Assembly: GCA_012271025.1 (NCBI GenBank)
Contig: JAAXHF010000218.1
Coordinates: forward strand, 1 to 6,803
Direction of reading: 5' to 3'
DNA length: 6,803 nucleotides
DNA from: Deltaproteobacteria bacterium
GTDB taxonomy: Bacteria > Desulfobacterota_B > Binatia > Bin18
Shown piece by piece: positions 1 to 5,331 of the stretch. Each line of letters opens with the position of its first letter. The first letter of the stretch is position 1. The position numbers and the translations under genes were made by a program. Below the pieces are notes generated by a model. It did no database searches. It was not told the DNA's origin and saw nothing but the letters and a program-made list of their open reading frames with translations.

Positions 1-1
1 C

Positions 2-106
2 TGCCTTGAAGACGCCGGGGTCAAGCAGGTGGCCTTTATCCCGCCGACAAATGGCTACGCCGAGTTTGTTACAGAGTTCAGTCGGCAGGTCATCGCCCGT
101 TTTTGA
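2..106 (+). CDS. C-terminal end of a truncated gene, possibly an LLM-class oxidoreductase
   Basis: An open frame enters from the left edge and gives 34 residues before TGA at 104-106. The tail reads IPPTNGYAEFVTEFSRQV followed by IARF. A hydrophobic-PP-x-NGY segment followed by a short amphipathic helix and a final aromatic residue is like the C-terminus of many luciferase-like (LLM) flavin oxidoreductases. Its last residues (F-S-R-Q-V-I-A-R-F) also resemble the end of the complete LLM gene in this window (F-G-Q-E-V-L-P-T-F). That the frame is coding is fairly likely from composition and from ending just before the next gene; the LLM assignment is inference from a short tail. The start is outside the window. 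The antitoxin gene begins 60 bases downstream on the same strand, so read-through into it is possible. Confidence 0.55.
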   Translation, partial: CLEDAGVKQVAFIPPTNGYAEFVTEFSRQVIARF

Positions 107-166
107 CGCGATTCAGCCCGATAAGAGGCGTGCCGCGCCAGCGCATTTTTTGGAGCATAGAGTACG

Positions 167-448
167 ATGGCTTCCTTAACGCTAAAAGATATTCCCGCCG
201 ACTTGCTAGGTCGTCTGCGCCAACAAGCGGCACGGGAGCGCCGCAGTCTCAATCAACAGATCCTGTGTCTCTTGGAAAATGCCGTAGCTGGAGGACGGCA
301 AGACACTGTTGGTCAGCTCCGCGCCGAGATTGAAGCCCAATTCAAGGTCTGGGAAACACTCGGAGACACATGGGGGGCTGAAGACGCCGAAGAAGAGGTC
401 GCACAGATATACGCTGCCCGTTCAACAGGCCGGAAGGTTGATCTGTGA
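167..448 (+). CDS. FitA/VapB-like ribbon-helix-helix antitoxin
   Basis: Ninety-three-residue antitoxin of a type II toxin-antitoxin pair. By family precedent it binds and neutralises the PIN toxin encoded next and represses the shared promoter. Residues 2-8 (ASLTLKD) are the expected DNA-contacting beta strand; residues 10-24 and 27-42 (around SLNQQILCLLENAV) are the two helices of an Arc/MetJ-type ribbon-helix-helix domain. The opening 'SLTLKDIPADLLGRLRQQA' is typical of FitA-like antitoxins. The acidic, tryptophan-containing C-terminal half (60-93) is likely the toxin-binding part. The ATG at 167 has GGAG at 152-155, spaced 11 bases. The stop overlaps the toxin start by four bases (GTGA, 445-448), which implies coupled translation. 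Family assignment is strong; exact VapB versus FitA naming is not settled by sequence alone. Confidence 0.88.
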   Translation: MASLTLKDIPADLLGRLRQQAARERRSLNQQILCLLENAVAGGRQDTVGQLRAEIEAQFKVWETLGDTWGAEDAEEEVAQIYAARSTGRKVDL

Positions 449-840
449 GAATTCTCGACACGGATGTCTGTATTGAAATCCTCAGAGGCAATGTACGCGT
501 TCTTAACCGTCGCCGGAACACTCTTGACCGCGTAGCGACAACGTGGATCACCGCGGCTGAGCTGTATTATGGGGCGGCCAAATCGCGTCACCCGCAGTCC
601 AAGACCGAGGGAGTACGGGCCTTCCTGGGAACGCTACCGGTTTTCGGATTCGACGAACAAAGCGTCCGCCACTTCGGGCGCATCAAAGCAAGCTTGGAGC
701 GAGCCGGTCAAGGACTGACCGATGCCGACCTCTTCATTGGTTCAATCTGCCTTGCCCGTGGGGCGATTTTGGTGACAGGGAATATTCGTCACTACCATCG
801 TATTGAGGGACTTCTCATCGAAGACTGGATTCGTGGCTAA
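445..840 (+). CDS. vapC: VapC-type PIN-domain toxin (ribonuclease)
   Basis: A 131-residue PIN-domain protein, the usual VapC length; the family are Mg-dependent endoribonucleases that cut tRNA or rRNA when freed from antitoxin. Visible active-site positions are D5 in ILDTD (with D7), E39 in the TAAELYYG motif, and D93/D95 in GLTDADLFIGS. The fourth PIN motif reads LVTGNIRHYHRI (110-121), with glycine-asparagine where some PIN proteins have aspartate; this is common in the VapC/FitB branch and does not suggest inactivity. The start is GTG at 445, chosen because GGAAGG at 432-437 is 7 bases upstream and the protein begins directly with the conserved MRILDTD strand. It overlaps the antitoxin stop by four bases. 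The frame is intact, so the pair looks functional. Confidence 0.92.
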   Translation: MRILDTDVCIEILRGNVRVLNRRRNTLDRVATTWITAAELYYGAAKSRHPQSKTEGVRAFLGTLPVFGFDEQSVRHFGRIKASLERAGQGLTDADLFIGSICLARGAILVTGNIRHYHRIEGLLIEDWIRG

Positions 841-843
841 GTC

Positions 844-855
844 TCATGCCGAATA
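844..855 (-). repeat. Possible leftover of a second higA 3' end
   Basis: The 12 bases here match 11 of 12 bases at 930-941, which are the last codons (Y-S-A-stop) of the broken higA. On the minus strand both read TATTCGGC-n-TGA. The match continues loosely after a 5-base insertion (CTCCTGAA against CTCCTCAA). It lies just downstream of the LLM tail fragment, where a second higA would be expected if an LLM-tail plus higA unit had been duplicated. A match this short could be chance; the position is what makes it notable. Confidence 0.35.
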
Positions 856-865
856 CCAAGCTCCT

Positions 866-917
866 GAAGCGTATGACTTAGCCCTGAAACGTCGGCAACA
901 CGTCTTGGCCGAACAGC
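866..917 (-). repeat. Imperfect direct repeat, copy A (LLM 3' end and downstream leader)
   Basis: These 52 bases match 1238-1289 at 47 positions with no gaps. The repeat spans the last 13 codons and stop of an LLM oxidoreductase plus the 12 bases after the stop, in the same orientation. Most differences lie inside the coding part and are partly conservative (E to D, H to Q). The level of divergence says an old duplication or two paralogous genes, not a fresh target-site duplication. Confidence 0.9.
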
Positions 918-922
918 TTTTT
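878..922 (-). pseudogene. C-terminal fragment of an LLM flavin-dependent oxidoreductase
   Basis: On the minus strand this codes KKLFGQDVLPTFQG and a TAA stop (878-880). It matches the end of the intact neighbour, RLFGQEVLPTFHG, at 10 of the last 13 residues. An in-frame TGA (923-925) lies directly before the lysines, and sequence further upstream is the 3' end of higA, so the other roughly 330 residues of the oxidoreductase are missing. It is a dead remnant of a duplicated LLM gene, with no start codon or ribosome site. What it shows is that an LLM gene end once stood on both sides of higA. Confidence 0.8.
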
Positions 923-929
923 TCATTGT

Positions 930-1225
930 TCAAGCCGAATACTCCTCAATAGGCGTCACATGAATGGTAGCGGACTGCTGTCGGGTTTGCCAAAGATCGT
1001 AGGTGTTCTGCAGTCTGAGCCAGTGCGCGGCATTCGGCTTGCCGAACGTCATTTCAAGCCGTAACGCATCTGCGGGGTGACCGTGCCACGTCCGTTGAGT
1101 ACCTTGGAGAGCGTTTTCCGGCTCACCTCCAGATGTCTGGCCGCGTCGGTGACAGACAACCCTAAAGGCTCAATGACCAGCTCCTTGAGAATCTCGCCCG
1201 GATGGGCCGGGTTATACATGCTCAT
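930..1225 (-). pseudogene. higA: HigA-family antitoxin (HTH), broken by a one-base deletion
   Basis: From ATG at 1225 the minus strand reads MSMYNPAHPGEILKEL, the classic HigA opening, then a helix-turn-helix around LSVTDAARHLEVSRKTLSKV (23-42) and NGRGTVTPQM (44-53). The frame then runs off to a TGA at 1049-1051, giving a 58-residue protein. Restoring one base next to 1066-1067 recovers the expected remainder (ALRLEMTFGKPNAAHWLRLQ, then NTYDLWQTRQQ and a stop at 930-932), for a 98-residue protein of normal family length. HigA represses and neutralises the HigB RNase, but no higB is present on either side: the LLM gene ends 24 bases upstream, where higB would normally sit. The ribosome site is excellent, so the 58-residue form with a complete helix-turn-helix may still be made. 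A sequencing or assembly error is possible, but the site is not in a long homopolymer. Confidence 0.87.
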
Positions 1226-1232
1226 CGCGCCG

Positions 1233-1237
1233 CCTCC
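1233..1237 (-). promoter_or_regulatory. Shine-Dalgarno site of the broken higA
   Basis: GGAGG on the minus strand, 7 bases before the ATG at 1225 and about 13 bases after the LLM stop. It fixes the higA start at 1225 over the second ATG at 1219, and implies translation from the NUDIX-LLM message. Confidence 0.75.
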
Positions 1238-1289
1238 GAAGCGTATGGCTTAGCCGTGAAACGTCGGCAGCACCTCTTGACCGAACAGC
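1238..1289 (-). repeat. Imperfect direct repeat, copy B (within the intact LLM gene)
   Basis: Partner of 866-917. It contains the last 13 codons and stop of the intact LLM oxidoreductase and the first 12 bases after it. The broken higA lies between the two copies, so recombination between them would delete higA (about 372 bases per unit). Confidence 0.9.
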
Positions 1290-2278
1290 CGCAGGCAGTC
1301 CAGCACCCGCTCACGCTCGGGGCCGCCCGGCAGCCGAAAACGCATGATGACATAATCGACATCGTACTCCTGTCGGTAGCGTTCGAGCTGCTCAATGCAG
1401 TCTTGGGGCGTACCGGCGACGGCGTGTTGAAAGCACGTGCCGACGGTGAAATCGGACTCGGACCGGAAGTCCGGATGGTGATTGAGAATGCCGTGACGGA
1501 AGTAAAAGAGCGTCTCATCGACGTAGATCTGACCAAAGGTTTTTTCCGCCTCGGCCCGGCTTGAGGCGACCCAGCCGTCGCGCATCAAGACGACCTGGGC
1601 GCGATGGCCGGCCTTGTCCGCAGCCTCCCGATACATGCCGACCCGATCCTTCCAGGTGTCTTTCTCAATCGGAAAGGGGTCCGAACACCAGGCGTCGCCG
1701 CTCCGCCCGGCGCGCCGAGTGGTGTAGGGGAACATGCCGCCCAGCCACAGCTCGGGATACGGCTCTTGCAGGGGCTTGGGCGTCACCCGGACGCGGTCAT
1801 ACTTGAACACCTGGCCGTGGTAGGAGAAGTATTCCTGACTCCAGGCCAGCTTCAGGATATCGAGTCCCTCCTCAAAACGACGCCGGCCACCCTGCATCGG
1901 AATGGCAAAGGCGTTGTGGTAATCCGGGTGGTAGCCCGAGGCCAGCCCGCAGATCAGCCGGCCGCCGGACATCAGATCGATCAGGGCCATTTGTTCGGCA
2001 ATGTGGACCGGGTCGTACAGCGGCAGGATGAGCACGTAGGTCCCCAGACGAATCCGTGTCGTGCGCGCCGCCAGGCCGCTCAGCAGAACAATTGGTGAAG
2101 GAAACAGGCACTCGGTGCGCGTATGCCGCTCGGGCACGACCAGCGAATCAAAGCCGACCTGTTCGGCGACTTCGGCTTCCCGCCACAGGTGATTGATGAA
2201 CGCCCGGGCCTGCGCGCTGTTGGGCAGGGGCATGTTGTACGGGCCGGCATGGGTATCGAGCAGATAACCGATTTTCAT
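1250..2278 (-). CDS. LLM-class flavin-dependent oxidoreductase (luciferase-like monooxygenase)
   Basis: A complete 342-residue member of the bacterial luciferase-like superfamily, a single-domain TIM barrel that uses reduced FMN or F420 with NAD(P)H or oxygen. Family marks: beta-1 strand MKIGYLLDT (1-9), the helix and strand AEVAEQVGFDSLVVPERH (35-52), the core block RTTRIRLGTYVLILPLYDP (72-90), AEQMALIDLMSGGRLICGLASGY (94-116), and the late TPKPLQEPYPELWLGG segment (166-181). The C-terminal helix holds GTPQDCIEQLERY (289-301) as in other full-length members. Substrate and cofactor (FMN or F420) cannot be read from the sequence. The start ATG at 2278 begins directly with the barrel strand but has only a weak upstream ribosome site, so coupling to the NUDIX gene 37 bases upstream is likely. 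Its 3' end is one copy of a 52-bp direct repeat. Confidence 0.93.
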   Translation of the reverse strand: MKIGYLLDTHAGPYNMPLPNSAQARAFINHLWREAEVAEQVGFDSLVVPERHTRTECLFPSPIVLLSGLAARTTRIRLGTYVLILPLYDPVHIAEQMALIDLMSGGRLICGLASGYHPDYHNAFAIPMQGGRRRFEEGLDILKLAWSQEYFSYHGQVFKYDRVRVTPKPLQEPYPELWLGGMFPYTTRRAGRSGDAWCSDPFPIEKDTWKDRVGMYREAADKAGHRAQVVLMRDGWVASSRAEAEKTFGQIYVDETLFYFRHGILNHHPDFRSESDFTVGTCFQHAVAGTPQDCIEQLERYRQEYDVDYVIMRFRLPGGPERERVLDCLRLFGQEVLPTFHG

Positions 2279-2315
2279 AACACCACGGTCCCGGGCGAAT
2301 ATTCTGGGCGCGTTC

Positions 2316-2819
2316 CTACTCGACCTGACCCAGGTAGCGGCGCAGGACGTACAGCCCGTCGGGCGTATACGGCGCGGTCTGGGCGTGACGCAGGGTGTCG
2401 TCCGGCGTCAGCAGGATGACGCTCTCGACCTCCTCTTCCTGCAGTCGCAACTCCCCGTCGTAGACGCAGGTGAAGGCGCCGCCCCAGACATGGTTGTGCT
2501 CATCCTCGAAGTAGAACTCGAACAGCTTGGTCAGGGGCACGTCCCGAATGCCCAGCTCCTCTTCCAGCTCACGCGCCGCCCCGTGTTCGTAGCTCTCGCC
2601 GGCCAGCACGACCCCGCCGGTGGCCAGGTCGTAGTAGCCCGGAAAGACATCTTTGGTCGGCGTCCGCTTCTGGACGTACAGCTGCCCCTGAGAGTTGAAG
2701 ACCAGGATGTAGGTGCTGCGGTGCGGCAGCCGCTTGGCCCGCATTTCGCTGCGCGGCGCAGCCCCGACTACCCGGTTGCGCTCATCCACAATACCGACGA
2801 TTTCGTCCACGACCGCCAT
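2316..2819 (-). CDS. YfcD-like NUDIX hydrolase
   Basis: A 167-residue NUDIX protein. The Nudix box (G-x5-E-x7-R-E-U-x-E-E-x-G-U) is complete at residues 69-91: G69, E75, then RELEEELGI (83-91), with E87 and E88 as the metal-binding glutamates. The N-terminal EIVGIVDERNRVVGAAPRSE, the RLPHRSTYILV strand, the QKRTPTKDVFPGYYDLATGG stretch, and the FYFEDEHNHVWGGAFTCVY segment resemble E. coli YfcD and the related isopentenyl-diphosphate isomerase-like branch. Likely activity is hydrolysis of an X-linked nucleoside diphosphate; the substrate is unknown. The frame is open up to 2957, but the conserved fold starts at the ATG at 2819, and a longer start would overlap the divergent glycosyltransferase gene. 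It is the first gene of the minus-strand unit with the LLM oxidoreductase. Confidence 0.92.
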   Translation of the reverse strand: MAVVDEIVGIVDERNRVVGAAPRSEMRAKRLPHRSTYILVFNSQGQLYVQKRTPTKDVFPGYYDLATGGVVLAGESYEHGAARELEEELGIRDVPLTKLFEFYFEDEHNHVWGGAFTCVYDGELRLQEEEVESVILLTPDDTLRHAQTAPYTPDGLYVLRRYLGQVE

Positions 2820-2928
2820 GCCAGCGGCACGATACTGGGGCGCTGTGGGCGTGTCAAGCGAGCATTGCGCCGGGCCGGGCAGACGCGTTACAAAAGCGGA
2901 CGACGATACCCGCTGTGAGGATTCCAGC
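2820..2928 (+). promoter_or_regulatory. Divergent intergenic region between NUDIX and glycosyltransferase genes
   Basis: These 109 bases separate two genes that face away from each other, so promoters for both the minus-strand NUDIX-LLM unit and the plus-strand glycosyltransferase operon should lie here or in the flanking 5' ends. I see no convincing -35/-10 pair; TTGCGC at 2866-2871 followed 17 bases later by TTACAA is a weak candidate for the plus direction. GAGG at 2917-2920 is the Shine-Dalgarno site of the glycosyltransferase, 8 bases before its ATG. No operator-like palindrome stands out. Confidence 0.4.
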
Positions 2929-3615
2929 ATGCCGAACGCCCTCGCCATTTTTGCCAAAGCGCCGGTCGCCGGTCAGGTCAAAACCCGACTGTGTCCACCC
3001 CTCACGCCCGAACAGGCCGCCGACTTGTGCCGGTGTTTTTTACTCGACACCGTCGAGCGGATGTGTGGGCTGGACGCGGTCCAGGTGTTCCTGGCCATTA
3101 CCCCGGCCGACAGCCAGCCGCTCTTTCGGAGCCTGCTTCCCTTTTCGGTTCGCTACCAGCCGCAGCGCGGCGTCTCGCTCGGCGAGCGCCAGATGAATAC
3201 GCTGCACGACCTGCTGGCGGCCGGCTTTTCGCGGGCCGTCCTCATCGGCAGTGATATTCCGAGCCTGCCCGCAGCCCACGTGCAGGCCGCCTTCCGCAGG
3301 CTCGAAGACCCCGGCTGTGACGCGGTGTTCGGCCCCAGCCGCGACGGCGGCTACTACCTGGTCGGCGTCCGGGAAGTCCACCGTCCGTTGTTTGAAAACA
3401 TTGCGTGGAGTACCCCACAAGTGTTACAGCAGACCCTGGAACAGGCGCGCAGGCATGGCTACGCCGTGGCCCTGGTCCCGTCCTGGTACGATGTGGATAC
3501 GCCCCAGGATTTGCTCCGCTTGGCGAGCGAGACACGCGGGCGGGAGGGCGAGCAGGACGATGCGCCGAGAACCCGGCAGGCCCTGGCGCGTCTGGGATTT
3601 GACGGCGGGCAATGA
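2929..3615 (+). CDS. TIGR04282-family glycosyltransferase (DUF2064)
   Basis: A 228-residue GT-A-fold nucleotidyl/glycosyl transferase of the family named TIGR04282 ('arsenosugar biosynthesis glycosyltransferase') or DUF2064. Motifs in order: nucleotide-binding FAKAPVAGQVKTRL (8-21), GERQMN (85-90), LIGSDIPSLP (105-114) with D109 of the metal site, GPSRDGGYYLVG (135-146), and DVDTPQDL (188-195). These match cofactor-guanylyltransferase-like proteins such as MobA and CofC, so a nucleotide-sugar or NTP substrate is expected; the true acceptor is unknown. Family members occur next to ArsS in arsenosugar loci, but no arsenic gene is seen here. The ATG at 2929 starts directly at MPNALAIF and has GAGG 8 bases upstream; the frame is open to 2713 but that extension lies over the NUDIX gene and is rejected. 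It leads a plus-strand operon. Confidence 0.9.
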   Translation: MPNALAIFAKAPVAGQVKTRLCPPLTPEQAADLCRCFLLDTVERMCGLDAVQVFLAITPADSQPLFRSLLPFSVRYQPQRGVSLGERQMNTLHDLLAAGFSRAVLIGSDIPSLPAAHVQAAFRRLEDPGCDAVFGPSRDGGYYLVGVREVHRPLFENIAWSTPQVLQQTLEQARRHGYAVALVPSWYDVDTPQDLLRLASETRGREGEQDDAPRTRQALARLGFDGGQ

Positions 3616-3639
3616 GCTGGCCGAGAAGAGAGTCAGCGT

Positions 3640-3646
3640 AAGGAGG
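3640..3646 (+). promoter_or_regulatory. Strong Shine-Dalgarno site of the CoA-transferase gene
   Basis: AAGGAGG, 7 bases before ATG at 3654, nearly the full anti-16S complement. It supports the start at 3654 and high expression relative to its neighbours. Confidence 0.8.
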
Positions 3647-3653
3647 GACAACT

Positions 3654-4814
3654 ATGGCGGGCTGTTTGGACGGCATCAAGGTTCTGGATATGGGGCGCTA
3701 CCAGGCCGGACCGCGCTGCGCGATGATTCTGAGCGATCTGGGCGCGGAGGTGGTCAAGCTCGAGGCGCCGGGCGGGGATGAATCGCGCGGTATCGGCAAG
3801 GTCTACTGGTCGGTCTACAACCGGGGCAAAAAGAGTATTACCCTCAACGTCCGCAGCGAAAAGGGGATTGCCCTGATCAAGGAACTCGTGCCCAAGTTCG
3901 ACATGCTGTTGCAGAACTTCCGGCCCGGTGTGATGGCGGCCATGGGCCTGGGCTATGACACGCTCAAACAGCTGAATCCGGGCCTGATCCTGATCAACGT
4001 GTCCGGCTTTGGCCAGGAGGGGCCGTACAAGCATCGGCCCGCCTATGACCCGATCGGCCAGGCCATGTCCGGGCTGATGAGCTTTACCGGCTTTCCCGAC
4101 GGTCCGCCGGTGATGACCAACTCGCCCATCATCGACCGCATTACGGCTCTGCACGCCACGATCGGCGCGCTGGGAGCCCTGCACCGCCGCGATGTGACCG
4201 GCCAGGGTCAGGCGCTTGACGTGTGCCTGCTGGATACGGGCTATACGCTGATGGAGATTCCGATTGCCAACTACCTGTTGAGCGGCAAACAGCCCCAGCG
4301 CAACGGCAACAGCCCGGGCGGGATCTCACCGTGCAACGCCTATCAGGCCACGGACGGCTGGATTTATATTCTGGCCGTGCCCCAGGACATGTTCGGCCGT
4401 TTCTGCAAGGGCGTGGGACGCGAGGATTTGCTGGCCGACGAGCGGTTCTCCAGCATTGCCGGGCGGGGCAAGCACGCCAAGGAGATCGACGGTCTGGTCG
4501 CCGAGTGGGTCAAGGCGCGGACCGTGGCCGAGGTCAGCGCCGTCCTGGAGCAGGCCGAGGTGCCCTTTGCGCCGGTCCACTCCATTGCCCAGGCGGCCAA
4601 AGATCCCCACCTGTGGGAGCGCCAGATGCTGGTCGAAATCGAGGACCAGGGCGAGACGACCTATGTCCCCGGCCTGACCGTCAAATACTCCGATACGCCC
4701 GGGGCTATCGGGACGATTCCACAGCCCGGCGATCATAACCAAGAGGTCTACTGTGGACTGCTGGGCTATACGCCCGACGATCTGGCCGACTGGCGAGAGG
4801 CCGGGGTGATATAG
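3654..4814 (+). CDS. CaiB/BaiF family (class III) CoA-transferase
   Basis: A 386-residue class III CoA-transferase, close to the usual 380-430 length. These enzymes move CoA between acyl-CoA and a carboxylic acid through a mixed anhydride on a conserved aspartate. Features: N-terminal GIKVLDMGRYQAGPRCAMIL (7-26), DLGAEVVKLEAPGGDESRG (28-46), the NRGKKSITLNVRSEKG region (56-71), LLQNFRPGVMAAMGLGYD (85-102), and SPIIDRITALHATIGALGAL (157-176), where D161 aligns with the catalytic aspartate of formyl-CoA transferase (D169). DVTGQGQALDVCLLD (180-194) and the C-terminal EVPFAPVHSI (302-311) and DPHLWERQMLVEIE (317-330) segments are also typical. The substrate (carnitine, oxalate, succinate-linked acids or others) cannot be told from this sequence. 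It is second in a three-gene plus-strand operon, 38 bases after the glycosyltransferase stop, and no acyl-CoA dehydrogenase or hydratase is adjacent. Confidence 0.94.
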   Translation: MAGCLDGIKVLDMGRYQAGPRCAMILSDLGAEVVKLEAPGGDESRGIGKVYWSVYNRGKKSITLNVRSEKGIALIKELVPKFDMLLQNFRPGVMAAMGLGYDTLKQLNPGLILINVSGFGQEGPYKHRPAYDPIGQAMSGLMSFTGFPDGPPVMTNSPIIDRITALHATIGALGALHRRDVTGQGQALDVCLLDTGYTLMEIPIANYLLSGKQPQRNGNSPGGISPCNAYQATDGWIYILAVPQDMFGRFCKGVGREDLLADERFSSIAGRGKHAKEIDGLVAEWVKARTVAEVSAVLEQAEVPFAPVHSIAQAAKDPHLWERQMLVEIEDQGETTYVPGLTVKYSDTPGAIGTIPQPGDHNQEVYCGLLGYTPDDLADWREAGVI

Positions 4815-4840
4815 CCCCGCTCACCTCACACGTTCCCGGG

Positions 4841-4845
4841 AGGAG
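4841..4845 (+). promoter_or_regulatory. Shine-Dalgarno site deciding the start of the membrane protein
   Basis: AGGAG, 8 bases before ATG at 4854. The alternative GTG at 4845 overlaps this site, so ATG 4854 is the better start. Confidence 0.75.
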
Positions 4846-4853
4846 TGATTCCC

Positions 4854-5255
4854 ATGTCCACGCTATTCAGACTCGTCTCCATCCTGTGTCTGATCAACGC
4901 GGTCGCCGTCCTCTTCTTCAACACCTACTTCCCGCTCAACCCGGCCGGTGTCCAGCCTCTATGGGACTATGTGGTTGACCCGCTGACGCTGATCGTCCTC
5001 GTCCTGGTGGTCGGCCTCAACGTCCGCGCCTCGCTGCAGACCACTGGTGCGGAACCGGCCAGGAGCCAAGGACCGGTCGATCTGTTCACCATGGTCACCG
5101 CCTTTGTCGGCATCATCTACCTGCATAACTACGTGCTCAAGTTCTCGGATCATTTTGAGGCCAGCGCCACCATTTGGAATCTCTTTGCCCCGGCCGTGAT
5201 CGTCATCACGGGTGTTTCGGCCATCAGCTTCTGGCGGCGGGCCGACAGAGCCTGA
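4854..5255 (+). CDS. Small multi-pass membrane protein of unknown function
   Basis: A 133-residue hydrophobic protein I do not recognise. By eye it has about four membrane segments: 5-25 (FRLVSILCLINAVAVLFF), 43-57 (PLTLIVLVLVVGLNV), 77-95 (LFTMVTAFVGIIYLHNYVL) and 107-126 (IWNLFAPAVIVITGVSAIS). The loop at 58-75 is polar and the C-terminus is basic (FWRRADRA), so both ends may face the cytoplasm. There are no recognisable catalytic or binding motifs. The start at 4854 is fixed by AGGAG 8 bases upstream. It follows the CoA-transferase by 39 bases on the same strand and is probably the last gene of that operon; a role beside the CoA-transferase is possible but unproven. No signal peptide cleavage site stands out. 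Confidence 0.8.
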   Translation: MSTLFRLVSILCLINAVAVLFFNTYFPLNPAGVQPLWDYVVDPLTLIVLVLVVGLNVRASLQTTGAEPARSQGPVDLFTMVTAFVGIIYLHNYVLKFSDHFEASATIWNLFAPAVIVITGVSAISFWRRADRA

Positions 5256-5306
5256 GGCCCGCCCGGAAATCCCCCTCAGTCCTTCTGTGGCGAAGAGATG
5301 CCTTGT

Positions 5307-5331
5307 AGGGGCGGGTTTCAAACCCGTCCCT
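5307..5331. repeat. 25-bp palindrome at the convergent gene ends, likely a dispersed repeat or bidirectional terminator
   Basis: The sequence from 5307 to 5331 is an inverted repeat centred on C5319: twelve pairs, all Watson-Crick except one G-T (5311/5327). It lies between the ends of the convergent membrane-protein and metallophosphoesterase genes, and the phosphoesterase TGA stop (5318-5320) is at its centre, so the last residues (GRV) are encoded by one arm. GGGCGGGTTTCAAACCCG cores are known as dispersed intergenic repeats in several bacterial genomes. A terminator role for both strands is plausible from position and stem strength, but no T-run follows on either side. Confidence 0.7.

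Noticed and set aside
103..131. Promoter TTGACG at 103-108 with GATAAG at 120-125 before the antitoxin
   Set aside because: The spacing is only 11 bases, too short for a sigma-70 promoter.
866..1289. CRISPR-like or insertion-sequence interpretation of the direct repeats
   Set aside because: Only two copies exist, they code LLM C-termini, no transposase lies between them, and the ends are not inverted repeats.
1202..2098. Plus-strand open frames opposite the LLM gene (1202-1564, 1604-2098)
   Set aside because: They are antisense to a well-supported full-length oxidoreductase, with no ribosome site or recognisable domain.
2713..2928. Upstream extension of the glycosyltransferase to 2713
   Set aside because: The extra 72 residues lie over the NUDIX gene and its promoter region, while MPNALAIFAKAPVAG is the standard family N-terminus with a good ribosome site.
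3633..4742. Long minus-strand frames opposite the CoA-transferase (183 and 138 residues)
   Set aside because: They follow the codon phase of the GC-rich plus-strand gene and show no family motif.
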